From: Agromyces sp. H17E-10
Lineage (GTDB): Bacteria; Actinomycetota; Actinomycetes; Actinomycetales; Microbacteriaceae
Assembly: GCF_022919715.1 (NCBI RefSeq)
Contig: NZ_CP095042.1
Coordinates: forward strand, 2,418,001 to 2,482,000
Reading direction: 5' to 3'
DNA length: 64,000 nucleotides
The translations under genes were made by a program, and so were the position numbers. The stretch's first letter is position 1. Each line of letters opens with the position of its first letter. The notes below the pieces were generated by a model, which saw only the letters and a list, made by a program, of their open reading frames with translations, made no database searches and was not told the DNA's origin. This document shows positions 43,278-50,840 of this stretch, piece after piece.

Positions 43278-43892
43278 GTGAATCGTGCGACGCAGCTCGC
43301 GCGCGGCGCCGCGACGGCCTCGGTGGCGCTCTTCCTCGCCGCGTTCTCGCACGGGGTCGCGGGCGGCGAGGCGCCGGGTTCCGTGGGGCTCGTGCTCGCC
43401 GCGATCGTCGCGCTGGCCACCTCGGTCGCGTTCGTCGGTCGACGCAACTCGCCCGTGCGCACCGCCCTCGCGGTCGTCGCGAGCCAGGGTGCGTTCCACC
43501 TGCTCTTCGGCGTCGGCGCCGGTCCCTCGTCGGGGCAGTTCGTCGCGAACGGCGCCGGACACCACGCGACGATGGCGTTCGTCGAGACCGCCGGCACCGG
43601 GTCGACCGTCGCGCACGCAGGTCACGACGGCGCGATGCTCGTCGGGCACGCGCTCGCCGCGGTCGCGACGATCGTGTACCTGCTCGCGGTCGAGCGCACG
43701 GCCTGGTCGGCGCTCGCCTCGGCGACCAGGCGCTTCGTGCTCGTGCTCACGGGGCGCGCCGGCGAACCCGTCGCGGTCGCGGCGCCGTACCGGCTCGACC
43801 GCTCGGCCGTCGCACCGCCCGTGCTGCGGTCCCGGCTGCGGTTCGCCGCCCTCCGGTATCGCGGCCCGCCGCTCCTTCCCGCCTTCGCTTGA
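43278..43892 (+). CDS. membrane protein in copper cluster, function unknown
   Basis: 204 residues with three to four transmembrane helices and a His-containing external loop (NGAGHHATMAFVE, VAHAGHDGAMLVGH) that could bind copper. CGGAGG lies seven bases before the GTG. It is first in a run of four plus-strand genes ending in a DyP peroxidase, so a role in copper handling is inferred. Confidence 0.7.
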   Translation: MNRATQLARGAATASVALFLAAFSHGVAGGEAPGSVGLVLAAIVALATSVAFVGRRNSPVRTALAVVASQGAFHLLFGVGAGPSSGQFVANGAGHHATMAFVETAGTGSTVAHAGHDGAMLVGHALAAVATIVYLLAVERTAWSALASATRRFVLVLTGRAGEPVAVAAPYRLDRSAVAPPVLRSRLRFAALRYRGPPLLPAFA

Positions 43893-43995
43893 ACCCTCCG
43901 CCTCCGGGCGGACACCGACGAAGACTCCGGATGCCGCGCGCCCGCGATCGCGCGATCGCGCAGGTCGTCCGGAGCATGAGGAGAAGGACTCCCGA

Positions 43996-44709
43996 ATGAA
44001 CAACGCTTCCACCGTTTCCACCGCCGCGGCCGCGCCCGGTCGCAGCCGCCTTCGCGTCACCGTCGTCGCCGCGACCGCGCTGGCCTTCGCCGGCGCACTC
44101 GCCCTGTCGGGCGGCACCGCCGCCTTCGCGCATGACGAGCTCATCGCGTCGAGCCCCGAGAACGGCCAGGTGCTCGAGGCGGCGCCCGCCGCGGTCGAGC
44201 TGGACTTCTCGAACGACATCATCGAGGTCGGCACGGCGATCGAGGTCGTCGACCATCACGGCGAGGACGTCGAGGTCGGCGAGCCGGTCATCGACGGCCC
44301 GAAGGTCACCGCGACCCTGCCGAGCGACCTCGAGGGCGAGTACCAGGTGCGCTGGCGTGCGGTCTCGAGCGACGGACACCCGATCGAGGGCACGATCGAC
44401 TTCGGCGTGGGCGCCGACGCGACCGGCACCTGGACCGAGGAGCCCCCGCACGCCGCCGCCGCGAGCGACGACGCGGACGCCGACCACGGCGACCACGGCG
44501 ACGAGGGCGACCACGCCGACGCCGATGACAGCGCGGCATCCGGCCCCGACGGGTGGGCCGTCGCCGGCTTCGTCGTGGGCGGGCTCGGCATCATCGCGCT
44601 CGTCGTCGCGATCATCCTGAACACGCGCCGCAGGAGCGCCGGCCCGGGCGCCGGTGACGGCACGGGCTCCGCGGGCGGCACCGGCACCGGCACCGGCACC
44701 GACGCCTGA
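43996..44709 (+). CDS. copC: CopC family copper-binding protein, membrane-anchored
   Basis: 237 residues. Signal peptide ends AAFA, leaving His1 of HDELIASSPENGQ as the N-terminal copper ligand; a second site is in SSDGHPIEGTIDF. The CopC beta-barrel spans ~47-140. A His/Asp-rich linker (ADHGDHGDEGDHADAD) may also bind metal, and a C-terminal transmembrane helix with RRR tail anchors it. GAAGGA precedes the ATG. Copper delivery in the envelope is the expected role. Confidence 0.9.
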   Translation: MNNASTVSTAAAAPGRSRLRVTVVAATALAFAGALALSGGTAAFAHDELIASSPENGQVLEAAPAAVELDFSNDIIEVGTAIEVVDHHGEDVEVGEPVIDGPKVTATLPSDLEGEYQVRWRAVSSDGHPIEGTIDFGVGADATGTWTEEPPHAAAASDDADADHGDHGDEGDHADADDSAASGPDGWAVAGFVVGGLGIIALVVAIILNTRRRSAGPGAGDGTGSAGGTGTGTGTDA

Positions 44710-44729
44710 GCGGCGCGGGAGCGATCGAC

Positions 44730-45272
44730 ATGCGTACCACCGTGATCACCCCTGCCCTCGGAACGGTGCTGGCGGCACTGCTCCTCCTGTCCGGATGCGC
44801 CGCGAGCGGCGCGTCCGGCTCGTCCGGTGCCGTCGGGTCGGACGTCGCGACGCCGTCGGCCGAGGCTGCGGCCTCCGTCGTCGTCGACGACGCCTGGGTC
44901 AAGGCCGTCGACGGCGGCATGACCGGCTTGTTCGGCCAGGTCGTCAACGACGGCTCGCGCGACGTCGTGCTCGTCGGCGCGACGACCGACGCCGCGGCGA
45001 GCGCCGAACTGCATGAGACGGTCGAGTCCGACGGAGCCATGCGGATGCGCGAGAAGGAGGGCGGGTTCGCGATCGCCGCGGGCGACGCGCTCGCCCTCGA
45101 GCCGGGCGCGAACCACGTCATGCTCATGGGCCTCGACGGGCCGCTGCTCGCCGGTGACGAGGTCACCGTGACCCTCGAGTTCGACGACGGCTCGACGCTC
45201 GACGTCACGGCACCGGTCAAGGACTACACGGGCGCGAACGAGCAGTACGACGACGGTCACGGGTCGCACTGA
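44730..45272 (+). CDS. PCu(A)C-type copper chaperone lipoprotein
   Basis: 180 residues. Lipobox LLLLSGC (Cys23) follows a short signal peptide. The copper site His-Met-X-Met pattern is visible: LHETVESDGAMRMREKEGG, then PGANHVMLMGL, with a His-containing C terminus (DDGHGSH). The family loads copper onto cytochrome oxidase CuA or copper oxidases. Overlaps the DyP gene by one base (TGATG). Comparable to ECuC in Streptomyces. Confidence 0.88.
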   Translation: MRTTVITPALGTVLAALLLLSGCAASGASGSSGAVGSDVATPSAEAAASVVVDDAWVKAVDGGMTGLFGQVVNDGSRDVVLVGATTDAAASAELHETVESDGAMRMREKEGGFAIAAGDALALEPGANHVMLMGLDGPLLAGDEVTVTLEFDDGSTLDVTAPVKDYTGANEQYDDGHGSH

Positions 45273-46513
45273 TGACCGCCGGACCCGGCGGCTCCGGGTT
45301 CTCGCGGCGGCACCTCCTCGTCGGGGGTGCCGCCGCGGCCGGAGCCGGTGCGGCGGCGATGCTGGGCGCGCAGGCCGTCGCGGGAGCGCTCGCCCGCGGC
45401 GGTGACACGGGCGCCGATCGTGCCCGACCGACCGACGCGACCGCCGTCGGCGATGCCGTCGTGCCGTTCCACGGCACGCACCAGGCCGGTATCGAGACCC
45501 CGCCGCAGGCGCATGCCCGCTTCATCGCGCTCGATCTGCGCCCCGAGGTCGACGCCGCGGCGCTCCGGCGCATGCTGCGGGTGCTGAGCGACGACGCGGC
45601 CAGGATCACCCAGGGCACCGCGCCGCTCGCCGACACCGAGCCCGAGCTCGCCCTCGCCCCCGCGAGGCTGACCGTCACGTTCGGCTTCGGCCCGGGCCTC
45701 GTCGAACGTGCGGGCGGCATCGCGCCCGCGTGGCTCCGCCCGCTGCCGCCGTTCGGCATCGACCGGCTGCGGCCCGAGTGGAACGGCGGCGACCTGCTGC
45801 TGCACGTGGGGTCGGACGACCCGGTCACGCTCGCGCACGCGGCCCGCATGCTGCTGAAGGACGCACGGTCGTTCGCGACCGTGCGCTGGTCGCAGCACGG
45901 TTTCCGGCGCGCGGCGGGCGCCGATGCATCCGGTTCGACGATGCGCAACCTGTTCGGGCAGCTCGACGGCACCGTCAATCCCGTGCCCGGCACGGCCGAC
46001 TTCGACGAGCTCGTCTGGTCGGCCGGCGCGCCCGAGTGGATGACGGGCGGCACGTCGCTCGTACTGCGACGCATCGCGATGGACCTCGACGGGTGGGACC
46101 GGGTCGACCGGCCGGGCCGTGAGGCGGCCGTCGGCCGACGTCTCGGCAGCGGTGCGCCGCTCACGGGTTCGCGCGAGCACGACGAGCCCGACTTCGAGGC
46201 GCTCACCCCGGTCGGCTTCCCCGTGATCGCCGACTTCTCCCACCTGCGTCGCTCGCGCAGCGACGTGCCGGGGGAGCGGATCTTCCGCCGCGGGTACAAC
46301 TACGACGAGTCGCCGGGCGACGGATCGATCTCCGACGCCGGACTGCTGTTCGCCTCCTACCAGGCCGACGTCGACCGCCAGTTCGTGCCGATCCAGCGCC
46401 GGCTCGACGAGCTCGACCTGCTCAACGAGTGGACGACGCCCATCGGCTCGGCGGTCTTCGCCGTGCCGCCCGGGTGCGCAGCCGACGGGTACGTGGGCGA
46501 GACGCTCGTCTGA
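45272..46513 (+). CDS. Tat-exported DyP-type haem peroxidase
   Basis: 413 residues. Twin-arginine signal SRRHLLVGGAAAAGAG at the N terminus. Catalytic GQLDGTVNP (GXXDG, ~230), the proximal haem His in VIADFSHLRRSRSD (~315) and the distal Arg in GERIFRRGYNYDE are intact. Oxidises substrates with hydrogen peroxide outside the membrane. Resembles EfeB/DtpA. In Streptomyces lividans DtpA works with copper chaperones and the copper oxidase GlxA; no GlxA is in this window. Confidence 0.92.
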   Translation: MTAGPGGSGFSRRHLLVGGAAAAGAGAAAMLGAQAVAGALARGGDTGADRARPTDATAVGDAVVPFHGTHQAGIETPPQAHARFIALDLRPEVDAAALRRMLRVLSDDAARITQGTAPLADTEPELALAPARLTVTFGFGPGLVERAGGIAPAWLRPLPPFGIDRLRPEWNGGDLLLHVGSDDPVTLAHAARMLLKDARSFATVRWSQHGFRRAAGADASGSTMRNLFGQLDGTVNPVPGTADFDELVWSAGAPEWMTGGTSLVLRRIAMDLDGWDRVDRPGREAAVGRRLGSGAPLTGSREHDEPDFEALTPVGFPVIADFSHLRRSRSDVPGERIFRRGYNYDESPGDGSISDAGLLFASYQADVDRQFVPIQRRLDELDLLNEWTTPIGSAVFAVPPGCAADGYVGETLV

Positions 46514-46519
46514 ACGACG

Positions 46520-46554
46520 CGGATGCCGCGACCGGGCCCCGGTCGCGGCATCCG
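46520..46554. terminator. 16-bp perfect stem between convergent dyp and crcB
   Basis: CGGATGCCGCGACCGG (46520-46535) pairs exactly with CCGGTCGCGGCATCCG (46539-46554), loop GCC. It lies in the 48-base gap between two convergent stops and contains the recurrent GGATGCC/GGCATCC words. Confidence 0.8.
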
Positions 46555-46561
46555 TCGCCGC

Positions 46562-46942
46562 TCAGCGGAAGACGAGGTACATGCCCGCCGCCGCGGCCAG
46601 GCCGAGCACGAGCGTGACGATCACGTTGAGCGTCGCGGCGCGCCACCGGCCGCCGCCGAGGAGCTCGATCGTCTCGACGCTCCACGTGCTGAAGGTCGTG
46701 AGACCCCCGCAGAACCCGGTCACGAGGATGAGCCGCAGATCGCCGTCGAGGGCGGCGCGCTCGGCGAGGCCGATGAGCGCGCCGGCGACACCCGAGCCGA
46801 CGACGTTGACGATGAGGATGCCGCCCGGGAGGTGCCCCGGCCGCACGGGCAGGGCTCGGGAGAGGGCGTAGCGAAGCACCGCGCCGATCGCGCCCGCGAC
46901 GAGCACCGCCGCGATCACGGCCGGGCTGAGCATGTCGCTCAC
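46562..46942 (-). CDS. crcB: fluoride channel subunit CrcB/Fluc (second)
   Basis: 126 residues, four transmembrane helices. GAIGAVLRYALSR at the N terminus, the central GILIVNVVGSGVAGALIG with the conserved Asn, and GFCGGLTTFSTWSVE (Phe box) are typical. The GTG at 46942 overlaps the stop of the first subunit (GTGA). Fluc channels made of two different paralogues are common in Gram-positives. Exports fluoride. Confidence 0.93.
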   Translation of the reverse strand: MSDMLSPAVIAAVLVAGAIGAVLRYALSRALPVRPGHLPGGILIVNVVGSGVAGALIGLAERAALDGDLRLILVTGFCGGLTTFSTWSVETIELLGGGRWRAATLNVIVTLVLGLAAAAGMYLVFR

Positions 46943-47376
46943 AGGGTCTCTCCGGCGTCGGTGATCTCGTGCGGCATCGGTCGGTGCGCCAGGTGCGAGC
47001 CGAGCTCGAGCCCGAGAGCGGCGAAGCCGAGTCCGCCGACGACCGATGCGGCGAGGTAGCCGACGCCGATCCAGATCTCGCCCTCGCCCGTCAGCACGAC
47101 GACCGCGGCCATGACGGCGGACAGGGTCGTGAACGAGCCGAGCACGCCCGAGCCGAGCCCCGCCTTCAGCCAGGTGGGCGTCGCCGGCCGAGTCCAGAGG
47201 CCGCCGACGAGCCAGCCGAGCACGAACGCGCCGGCGAGGTTGATGACGAGCGTCTCGACCGGGAACTCGTCGGGCGCGGCCGCGAACGCGAGATCGAAGG
47301 CGAGGCGCAAGCCGGTTCCGACGAGGCCGCCGACGGCGACCGCGCCGACGGTGATGAGTGGAGACGCGCGCACCAC
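46939..47376 (-). CDS. crcB: fluoride channel subunit CrcB/Fluc (first)
   Basis: 145 residues, four helices with GLVGTGLRLAFDLAF, ETLVINLAGAFVLGWLVG and GVLGSFTTLSAVMAE-like region (GSFTTLSAVMA). Two GTG codons are in tandem; the one at 47373 lies six bases after TAGCCT on the minus strand and is the better leaderless start. No fluoride riboswitch is visible in the 56-base gap upstream. Confidence 0.92.
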   Translation of the reverse strand: MVRASPLITVGAVAVGGLVGTGLRLAFDLAFAAAPDEFPVETLVINLAGAFVLGWLVGGLWTRPATPTWLKAGLGSGVLGSFTTLSAVMAAVVVLTGEGEIWIGVGYLAASVVGGLGFAALGLELGSHLAHRPMPHEITDAGETL

Positions 47377-47432
47377 TGCAGGCTACGCCGGGTCGAACGG
47401 CGGTCGGTGCCGGTCGTGCGGGCGCGGCGCCG

Positions 47433-47954
47433 TCAGGTCGAGCGCGACGCCTCGCCGCCGGGGGCGAGATACGCGACCCAGTCGTTCGTGCGGAGCACCC
47501 CGTCGCCCACCTCGAAGTCCTCCTCGCCGAGCAGGGTGAACCCCGCCTTGCGGCAGACGGCGTTCGACGCGGGGTTGTCGACGCTCGGGTACGCGTGCAC
47601 GGGCAGGGTCTCGCCGGCGGCCCTGGCGAACTCGAGCATCGCCACGACGGCCGCCGGCGCGATGCCCTGCCCACGGTACTCGGACTCCACCGACCACCCG
47701 CTCTCGAGCGCGGGCTCGCCGTGCCACTCGTGCTGCCAGTAGCCGACCATGCCGACGCCCTCGGGGTGCCCGGGGACCGTGATGCGGAACTGCTGCCCCG
47801 TGCCGTCGCGCGCGAGCGCGAGGTAGCGGTGGTGCCGGGCGACGACCTGGTCGTCGGTCTCGACGCCGCCCACCCAGTCCATCAGCTCGGGCGTGTTCGC
47901 CCGCCGCAGCAGTTCGAGGTCGCCCTCGGACCACGGGTGCACTTCGACGTCCAT
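47433..47954 (-). CDS. GNAT family N-acetyltransferase
   Basis: 173 residues from ATG 47954. RimJ/RimL-type GNAT: acetyl-CoA loop VESEYRGQGIAPAAVVAMLEFA (~95-115) and NPASNAVCRKAGFTLLGEED near the C terminus. Acetylates an unknown amine or protein N terminus. Preceded by a long inverted repeat and a purine-rich tract. Confidence 0.88.
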   Translation of the reverse strand: MDVEVHPWSEGDLELLRRANTPELMDWVGGVETDDQVVARHHRYLALARDGTGQQFRITVPGHPEGVGMVGYWQHEWHGEPALESGWSVESEYRGQGIAPAAVVAMLEFARAAGETLPVHAYPSVDNPASNAVCRKAGFTLLGEEDFEVGDGVLRTNDWVAYLAPGGEASRST

Positions 47955-47996
47955 GGGTTCATGCAAGCACCACCCGCCGACATCGCATCCCGGCCT

Positions 47997-48058
47997 CATC
48001 GACTCGCCGAAAAGTGTCGTTCACGGCGGAACGAAGAACACTTTTCGGCGAGTCGATG
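47997..48058. repeat. perfect 21-bp inverted repeat upstream of GNAT
   Basis: CATCGACTCGCCGAAAAGTG (+T, 47997-48017) is exactly inverted at 48038-48058 (ending CGGCGAGTCGATG), with a 20-base loop that itself holds CGTTC/GAACG. No T tract, no gene inside, so it is neither a typical terminator nor insertion-sequence ends. Confidence 0.9.
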
Positions 48059-48155
48059 CGGTGGGGGTCGGGAGGGAGGGGCGGGAGGGAGGGGGCGAAG
48101 CCGAGGAGGGGGGAGAGGAGGGAGGAGGGGAGGGGGTCGGCGGGGTGTGGGTGGC
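48059..48155 (+). other. G-rich polypurine tract (possible G-quadruplex)
   Basis: About 95 bases almost free of T and poor in C, with many runs of three to six G (GGGAGGGAGGGGCGGGAGGG at 48070-48089, GAGGAGGGGGGAGAGGAGGG later). It lies directly after the PadR stop (48159) on the complementary strand and before the inverted repeat; no coding is visible. Confidence 0.85.
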
Positions 48156-48158
48156 GGC

Positions 48159-48794
48159 CTAGTCTCCGAGGACGGCCTGCACGTCGGCGCGCACCTGGGC
48201 GAGCCGGGCCTTCAGCAGGGTCACCGCCTCGGGCGGCACGTTCGCGTGCTGCGTGCGGGTGCGCAGGTCGGTGCGCACCTGGCGGCGGAACTCGTTGATC
48301 GCGAGCTCGGCCTCGTGCAGCGCACGGCGCGAGTCGACCTGGGCGTCGACCGTCGCCGATCGTGCACTCTCGGCGCTCGCCTTGCCCGCATCCTTCGCGG
48401 AGCGCTTCGCGTCGCGCGCGGCGCTCGCGAGCTCGGCGCGCAGCGAGCGCATCGCCTCGTTCACCTCGGCCCGCACCCCGTCGGCGAGCCGCCGGACCGA
48501 GTCGGTGACCTCGTCTTCGATCGCGTCGAGCTCGGGACGGCGTGTCTCGAGCTCGGCGCGCCCGGCGTCGGTGATCTCGTAGACCGACTTTCGGCCGTCG
48601 CTCGTCTTCGTGACGAGCCCCTCCTCCTCGAGCTTGGCGAGGCGGGGATAGATCGTGCCGGCGCTCGGCGAGTACGTGCCGCCGAAGCGGTCGGACAGCG
48701 CCTGGATCAACTCGTACCCGTGCCTCGGCTGCTCGTCGAGGAGGGCGAGGAGGTAGAGGCGCAGGCTGCCGTGCGCGAAGACCGGAGGAGTCAC
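48159..48794 (-). CDS. PadR family transcriptional regulator
   Basis: 211 residues: PadR winged helix (AHGSLRLYLLALLDEQPRHGYELIQALSDRFGGTYSPSAGTIYPRLAKLEEEGLVTKT, ~6-65) and a long helical, coiled-coil C terminus. GTG start overlaps the DUF4097 stop (GTGA). Likely represses the DUF4097-padR operon through the tandem sites at 49779-49829. Confidence 0.9.
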   Translation of the reverse strand: MTPPVFAHGSLRLYLLALLDEQPRHGYELIQALSDRFGGTYSPSAGTIYPRLAKLEEEGLVTKTSDGRKSVYEITDAGRAELETRRPELDAIEDEVTDSVRRLADGVRAEVNEAMRSLRAELASAARDAKRSAKDAGKASAESARSATVDAQVDSRRALHEAELAINEFRRQVRTDLRTRTQHANVPPEAVTLLKARLAQVRADVQAVLGD

Positions 48795-49717
48795 GCCGCG
48801 CCTCCGACCTCGTCGCGGGATGCCTTGGCCGAGGCATCCCCGCCGGTACCGGCGTCGGTCGCACCGTCGTCGGCCGCGCCGGCGCCGGACGCGCCAGAGG
48901 CGCCCCCGGCCGAGGGTTCGCGCCGCATGATCGAGATCGAGCCCGACACGCTGTTCGCGCCGAAGTCGAGCCAGCGGCCCGCGAGCTCGCCGGTCACGCG
49001 CTCGAAGCCCTTGCCGAGCACGCCCTTCATGGTGACGTCGTCGATCAGCACGGTGCCGCCGACGGTGTTGACGCGGTAGCGCGCCCCGGCGCCGGGATCG
49101 AAGCGAACGGTGAGGTCGCCCGAGACGGTGTTCGTGTCGATGCGGCTCGGCGTGCCGAACGCGTCGACGATCATGTCGCCCGCGACGGTGTCGGCGTTGA
49201 ACACGGTGATCGTGCCCGTCGCGACGATGTCGCCCGACACCGAGTGGGCCGTGATGCGGCCCGTGTGGTTGCCGACCGAGAGCTCGCCCGACACGCTCGA
49301 GAGCTCGAGGTCGCCGTCGTGGTCGTCGACGACGAGTTCGCCCGACACGGTGCTGAGCTTCGCGTCGCCGTCGAAGCCCGCCACGAGCGCGTCGCCCGAG
49401 ACGACGCCGAGCTTCAGCACGACGTCGCGCGGCGCGAGGATCGACACCTCGGCCTTGGCGTTGTTGGCCCAGCCCTTGAACGCGTCGATGAAGTTGTCCC
49501 AGCGCAGCTGCGGGTGGTCGACCTCGAGCGCGTCGCCATCGATCGTGACGAGCAGGTCCTTGCCGCTCACCTTGGAGACCTCGACGCGGGCGCCGGGCTC
49601 GTCGTGGGCGATGAGGTCGACCTTGCCGCCGATGAGGCTGACCTTGAGCTTGCGGACGAGCTCGAGATCGATGACCCGGGACTCGCCCGGGGTGATGACC
49701 CACTTCTCGATGGTCAT
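48791..49717 (-). CDS. DUF4097 family beta-helix repeat protein
   Basis: 308 residues. Repeated short strands (VSGDALVAGFDGDAKLSTVSGELVVDDHDGDLELSSVSGEL) form the DUF4097 right-handed beta fold; a Gly/Ala/Ser/Asp-rich tail of ~40 residues ends it. AAGGAG lies eight bases before the ATG. Cotranscribed with a PadR gene, as usual for this family. Possibly envelope-stress related; function unknown. Confidence 0.85.
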   Translation of the reverse strand: MTIEKWVITPGESRVIDLELVRKLKVSLIGGKVDLIAHDEPGARVEVSKVSGKDLLVTIDGDALEVDHPQLRWDNFIDAFKGWANNAKAEVSILAPRDVVLKLGVVSGDALVAGFDGDAKLSTVSGELVVDDHDGDLELSSVSGELSVGNHTGRITAHSVSGDIVATGTITVFNADTVAGDMIVDAFGTPSRIDTNTVSGDLTVRFDPGAGARYRVNTVGGTVLIDDVTMKGVLGKGFERVTGELAGRWLDFGANSVSGSISIMRREPSAGGASGASGAGAADDGATDAGTGGDASAKASRDEVGGAA

Positions 49718-49778
49718 GTCGTGGTCTCCTTCTGGGTGCGAACGGGATGCCGCGGCATCCGATTCTGAAATTCGTGGG

Positions 49779-49829
49779 GTATCGCGATATATCGCGTTTT
49801 CGAGTATCACGATATATCGCGTTTTCGAG
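49779..49829. promoter_or_regulatory. tandem 25-base operator repeat, likely PadR site
   Basis: Unit GTATC(G/A)CGATATATCGCGTT and five more bases occurs at 49779-49803 and 49804-49828 with one mismatch. Each holds the palindrome CGATATATCG. It is 62 bases upstream of the DUF4097 start, covering the expected promoter. Confidence 0.75.
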
Positions 49830-49847
49830 AAACTCAAGGGTTCGGGC

Positions 49848-49878
49848 TTGACCTTGACGCTACGTCAAGTTCTAACGT
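49848..49878 (+). promoter_or_regulatory. MerR-type promoter with 19-base spacer and dyad
   Basis: TTGACC (49848-49853), 19-base spacer, TAACGT (49873-49878). The dyad CTTGAC-GCTAC-GTCAAG (49853-49869) fills the spacer. An over-long spacer with a dyad is the hallmark of promoters activated by MerR-family proteins. Confidence 0.8.
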
Positions 49879-49914
49879 GGACGACGTACCGAACGCGAAA
49901 CGGAAGGAGGCGTC

Positions 49915-50673
49915 GTGGACTGGTCGATCCAGGAGATCGCGAAGCTCGCCGGCACGACGAGCCGCACCCTGCGGCATTACGACGACATCGGCCTGCTCGC
50001 ACCGAGCCGCGTGGCCGGCAACGGCTACCGCCACTACGACGAGCGTGCGCTCGTGCGGCTGCAGCGCATCATGCTGCTGCGAGAGCTCGGGCTCGGACTG
50101 CCGGCGATCGCCGAGGTGCTCGAGGGTGACGCCGACGAGGCGCACGCGCTCGGTGCGCACCTGGGCTGGCTCCGGCAGGAACAGGATCGGCTGACGCGCC
50201 AGATCGCGTCGGTCGAGAAGACCATCGAGGCATTGGAAGGAGGTGAACGACTCATGGCAGACGAGATGTTCGACGGATTCGACCACACCCAGTACAAGGA
50301 CGAGGTCGAGGAACGTTGGGGCAAGCAGGCCTACGCCGACGGCGACCGCTGGTGGCGAGGTCTCGGCGAGGCCGGCCAGCGCGAGTGGAAGGCCCGGGTG
50401 GCCGAGCTCGGCCGCGACTGGATCGCGGCGGCGGAGTCGGGCGTCGCGCCCGACGGGCCCGAGGGGCAGGCGCTCGCGAAGCGCCACGTCGAGTGGCTGA
50501 CCGCTGTTCCGGGCACGCCCGCGGCGGCGCCCGGCGGCGACGTCAAGGCGTACGTGCTCGGCCTCGGCGACATGTACGTGGCCGACTCGCGCTTCGCAGC
50601 CAACTACGGCGGCGAGCAGGGGGCGGTGTTCGTGCGCGACGCGCTCCGCGCGTACGCCGAGCGCGAGCTCTGA
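49915..50673 (+). CDS. MerR family regulator with TipAS domain
   Basis: 252 residues. MerR HTH (WSIQEIAKLAGTTSRTLRHYDDIGLLAPSRVAGNGYRHYDE, ~3-43), coiled-coil dimer helix (~75-110), and a C-terminal TipAS-like antibiotic-binding domain (MADEMFDGFDHTQYKDEVEERWGKQAYADGDRW). GGAAGGAGG lies four bases before the GTG. TipAL-type proteins bind thiopeptides and activate their own promoter, which matches the promoter seen. Confidence 0.9.
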   Translation: MDWSIQEIAKLAGTTSRTLRHYDDIGLLAPSRVAGNGYRHYDERALVRLQRIMLLRELGLGLPAIAEVLEGDADEAHALGAHLGWLRQEQDRLTRQIASVEKTIEALEGGERLMADEMFDGFDHTQYKDEVEERWGKQAYADGDRWWRGLGEAGQREWKARVAELGRDWIAAAESGVAPDGPEGQALAKRHVEWLTAVPGTPAAAPGGDVKAYVLGLGDMYVADSRFAANYGGEQGAVFVRDALRAYAEREL

Positions 50674-50690
50674 CGGTCGGTCGAGCGGTG

Positions 50691-50787
50691 GGTTGAGTAG
50701 GCGCGCAGCGCCGTATCGAAACCGAGCGCGAAGCGCGTATCGAGGCCACGTCCACGATGTGGTCTCGATACGCTTCGCTACTCGACC
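50691..50787. repeat. REP-like repeats, two forward and one inverted
   Basis: Full copy 50691-50723 (GGTTGAGTAGGCGCGCAGCG and on), a truncated copy at 50724-50747 (ending CGTATCGAGGCC), and an inverted 27-base copy at 50761-50787 (GGTCTCGATACGCTTCGCTA and on). Confidence 0.8.
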
Positions 50788-50798
50788 GACTGGAGTCG

Positions 50799-50836
50799 CT
50801 GCGGCCTCCGAGGTGTCCCGGCCTCGGAGGCCGCAG
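50799..50836. terminator. 15-bp perfect stem between convergent MerR and YczE genes
   Basis: CTGCGGCCTCCGAGG (50799-50813) pairs exactly with CCTCGGAGGCCGCAG (50822-50836), loop of eight. It ends five bases from the yczE stop and serves both strands. Confidence 0.8.
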
Positions 50837-50840
50837 CCGT

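Noticed and set aside
47377..47432. Fluoride riboswitch before the crcB pair
   Set aside because: The 56-base gap holds a -10 directly before the start codon; there is no room or sequence for the crcB aptamer.
47997..48058. Inverted repeat as insertion-sequence termini
   Set aside because: Only 20 bases lie between the arms and no flanking target duplication is seen.
19541..50787. REP-like copies as CRISPR or insertion-sequence ends
   Set aside because: Scattered single copies with variable middles, no spacers, no transposase between pairs.
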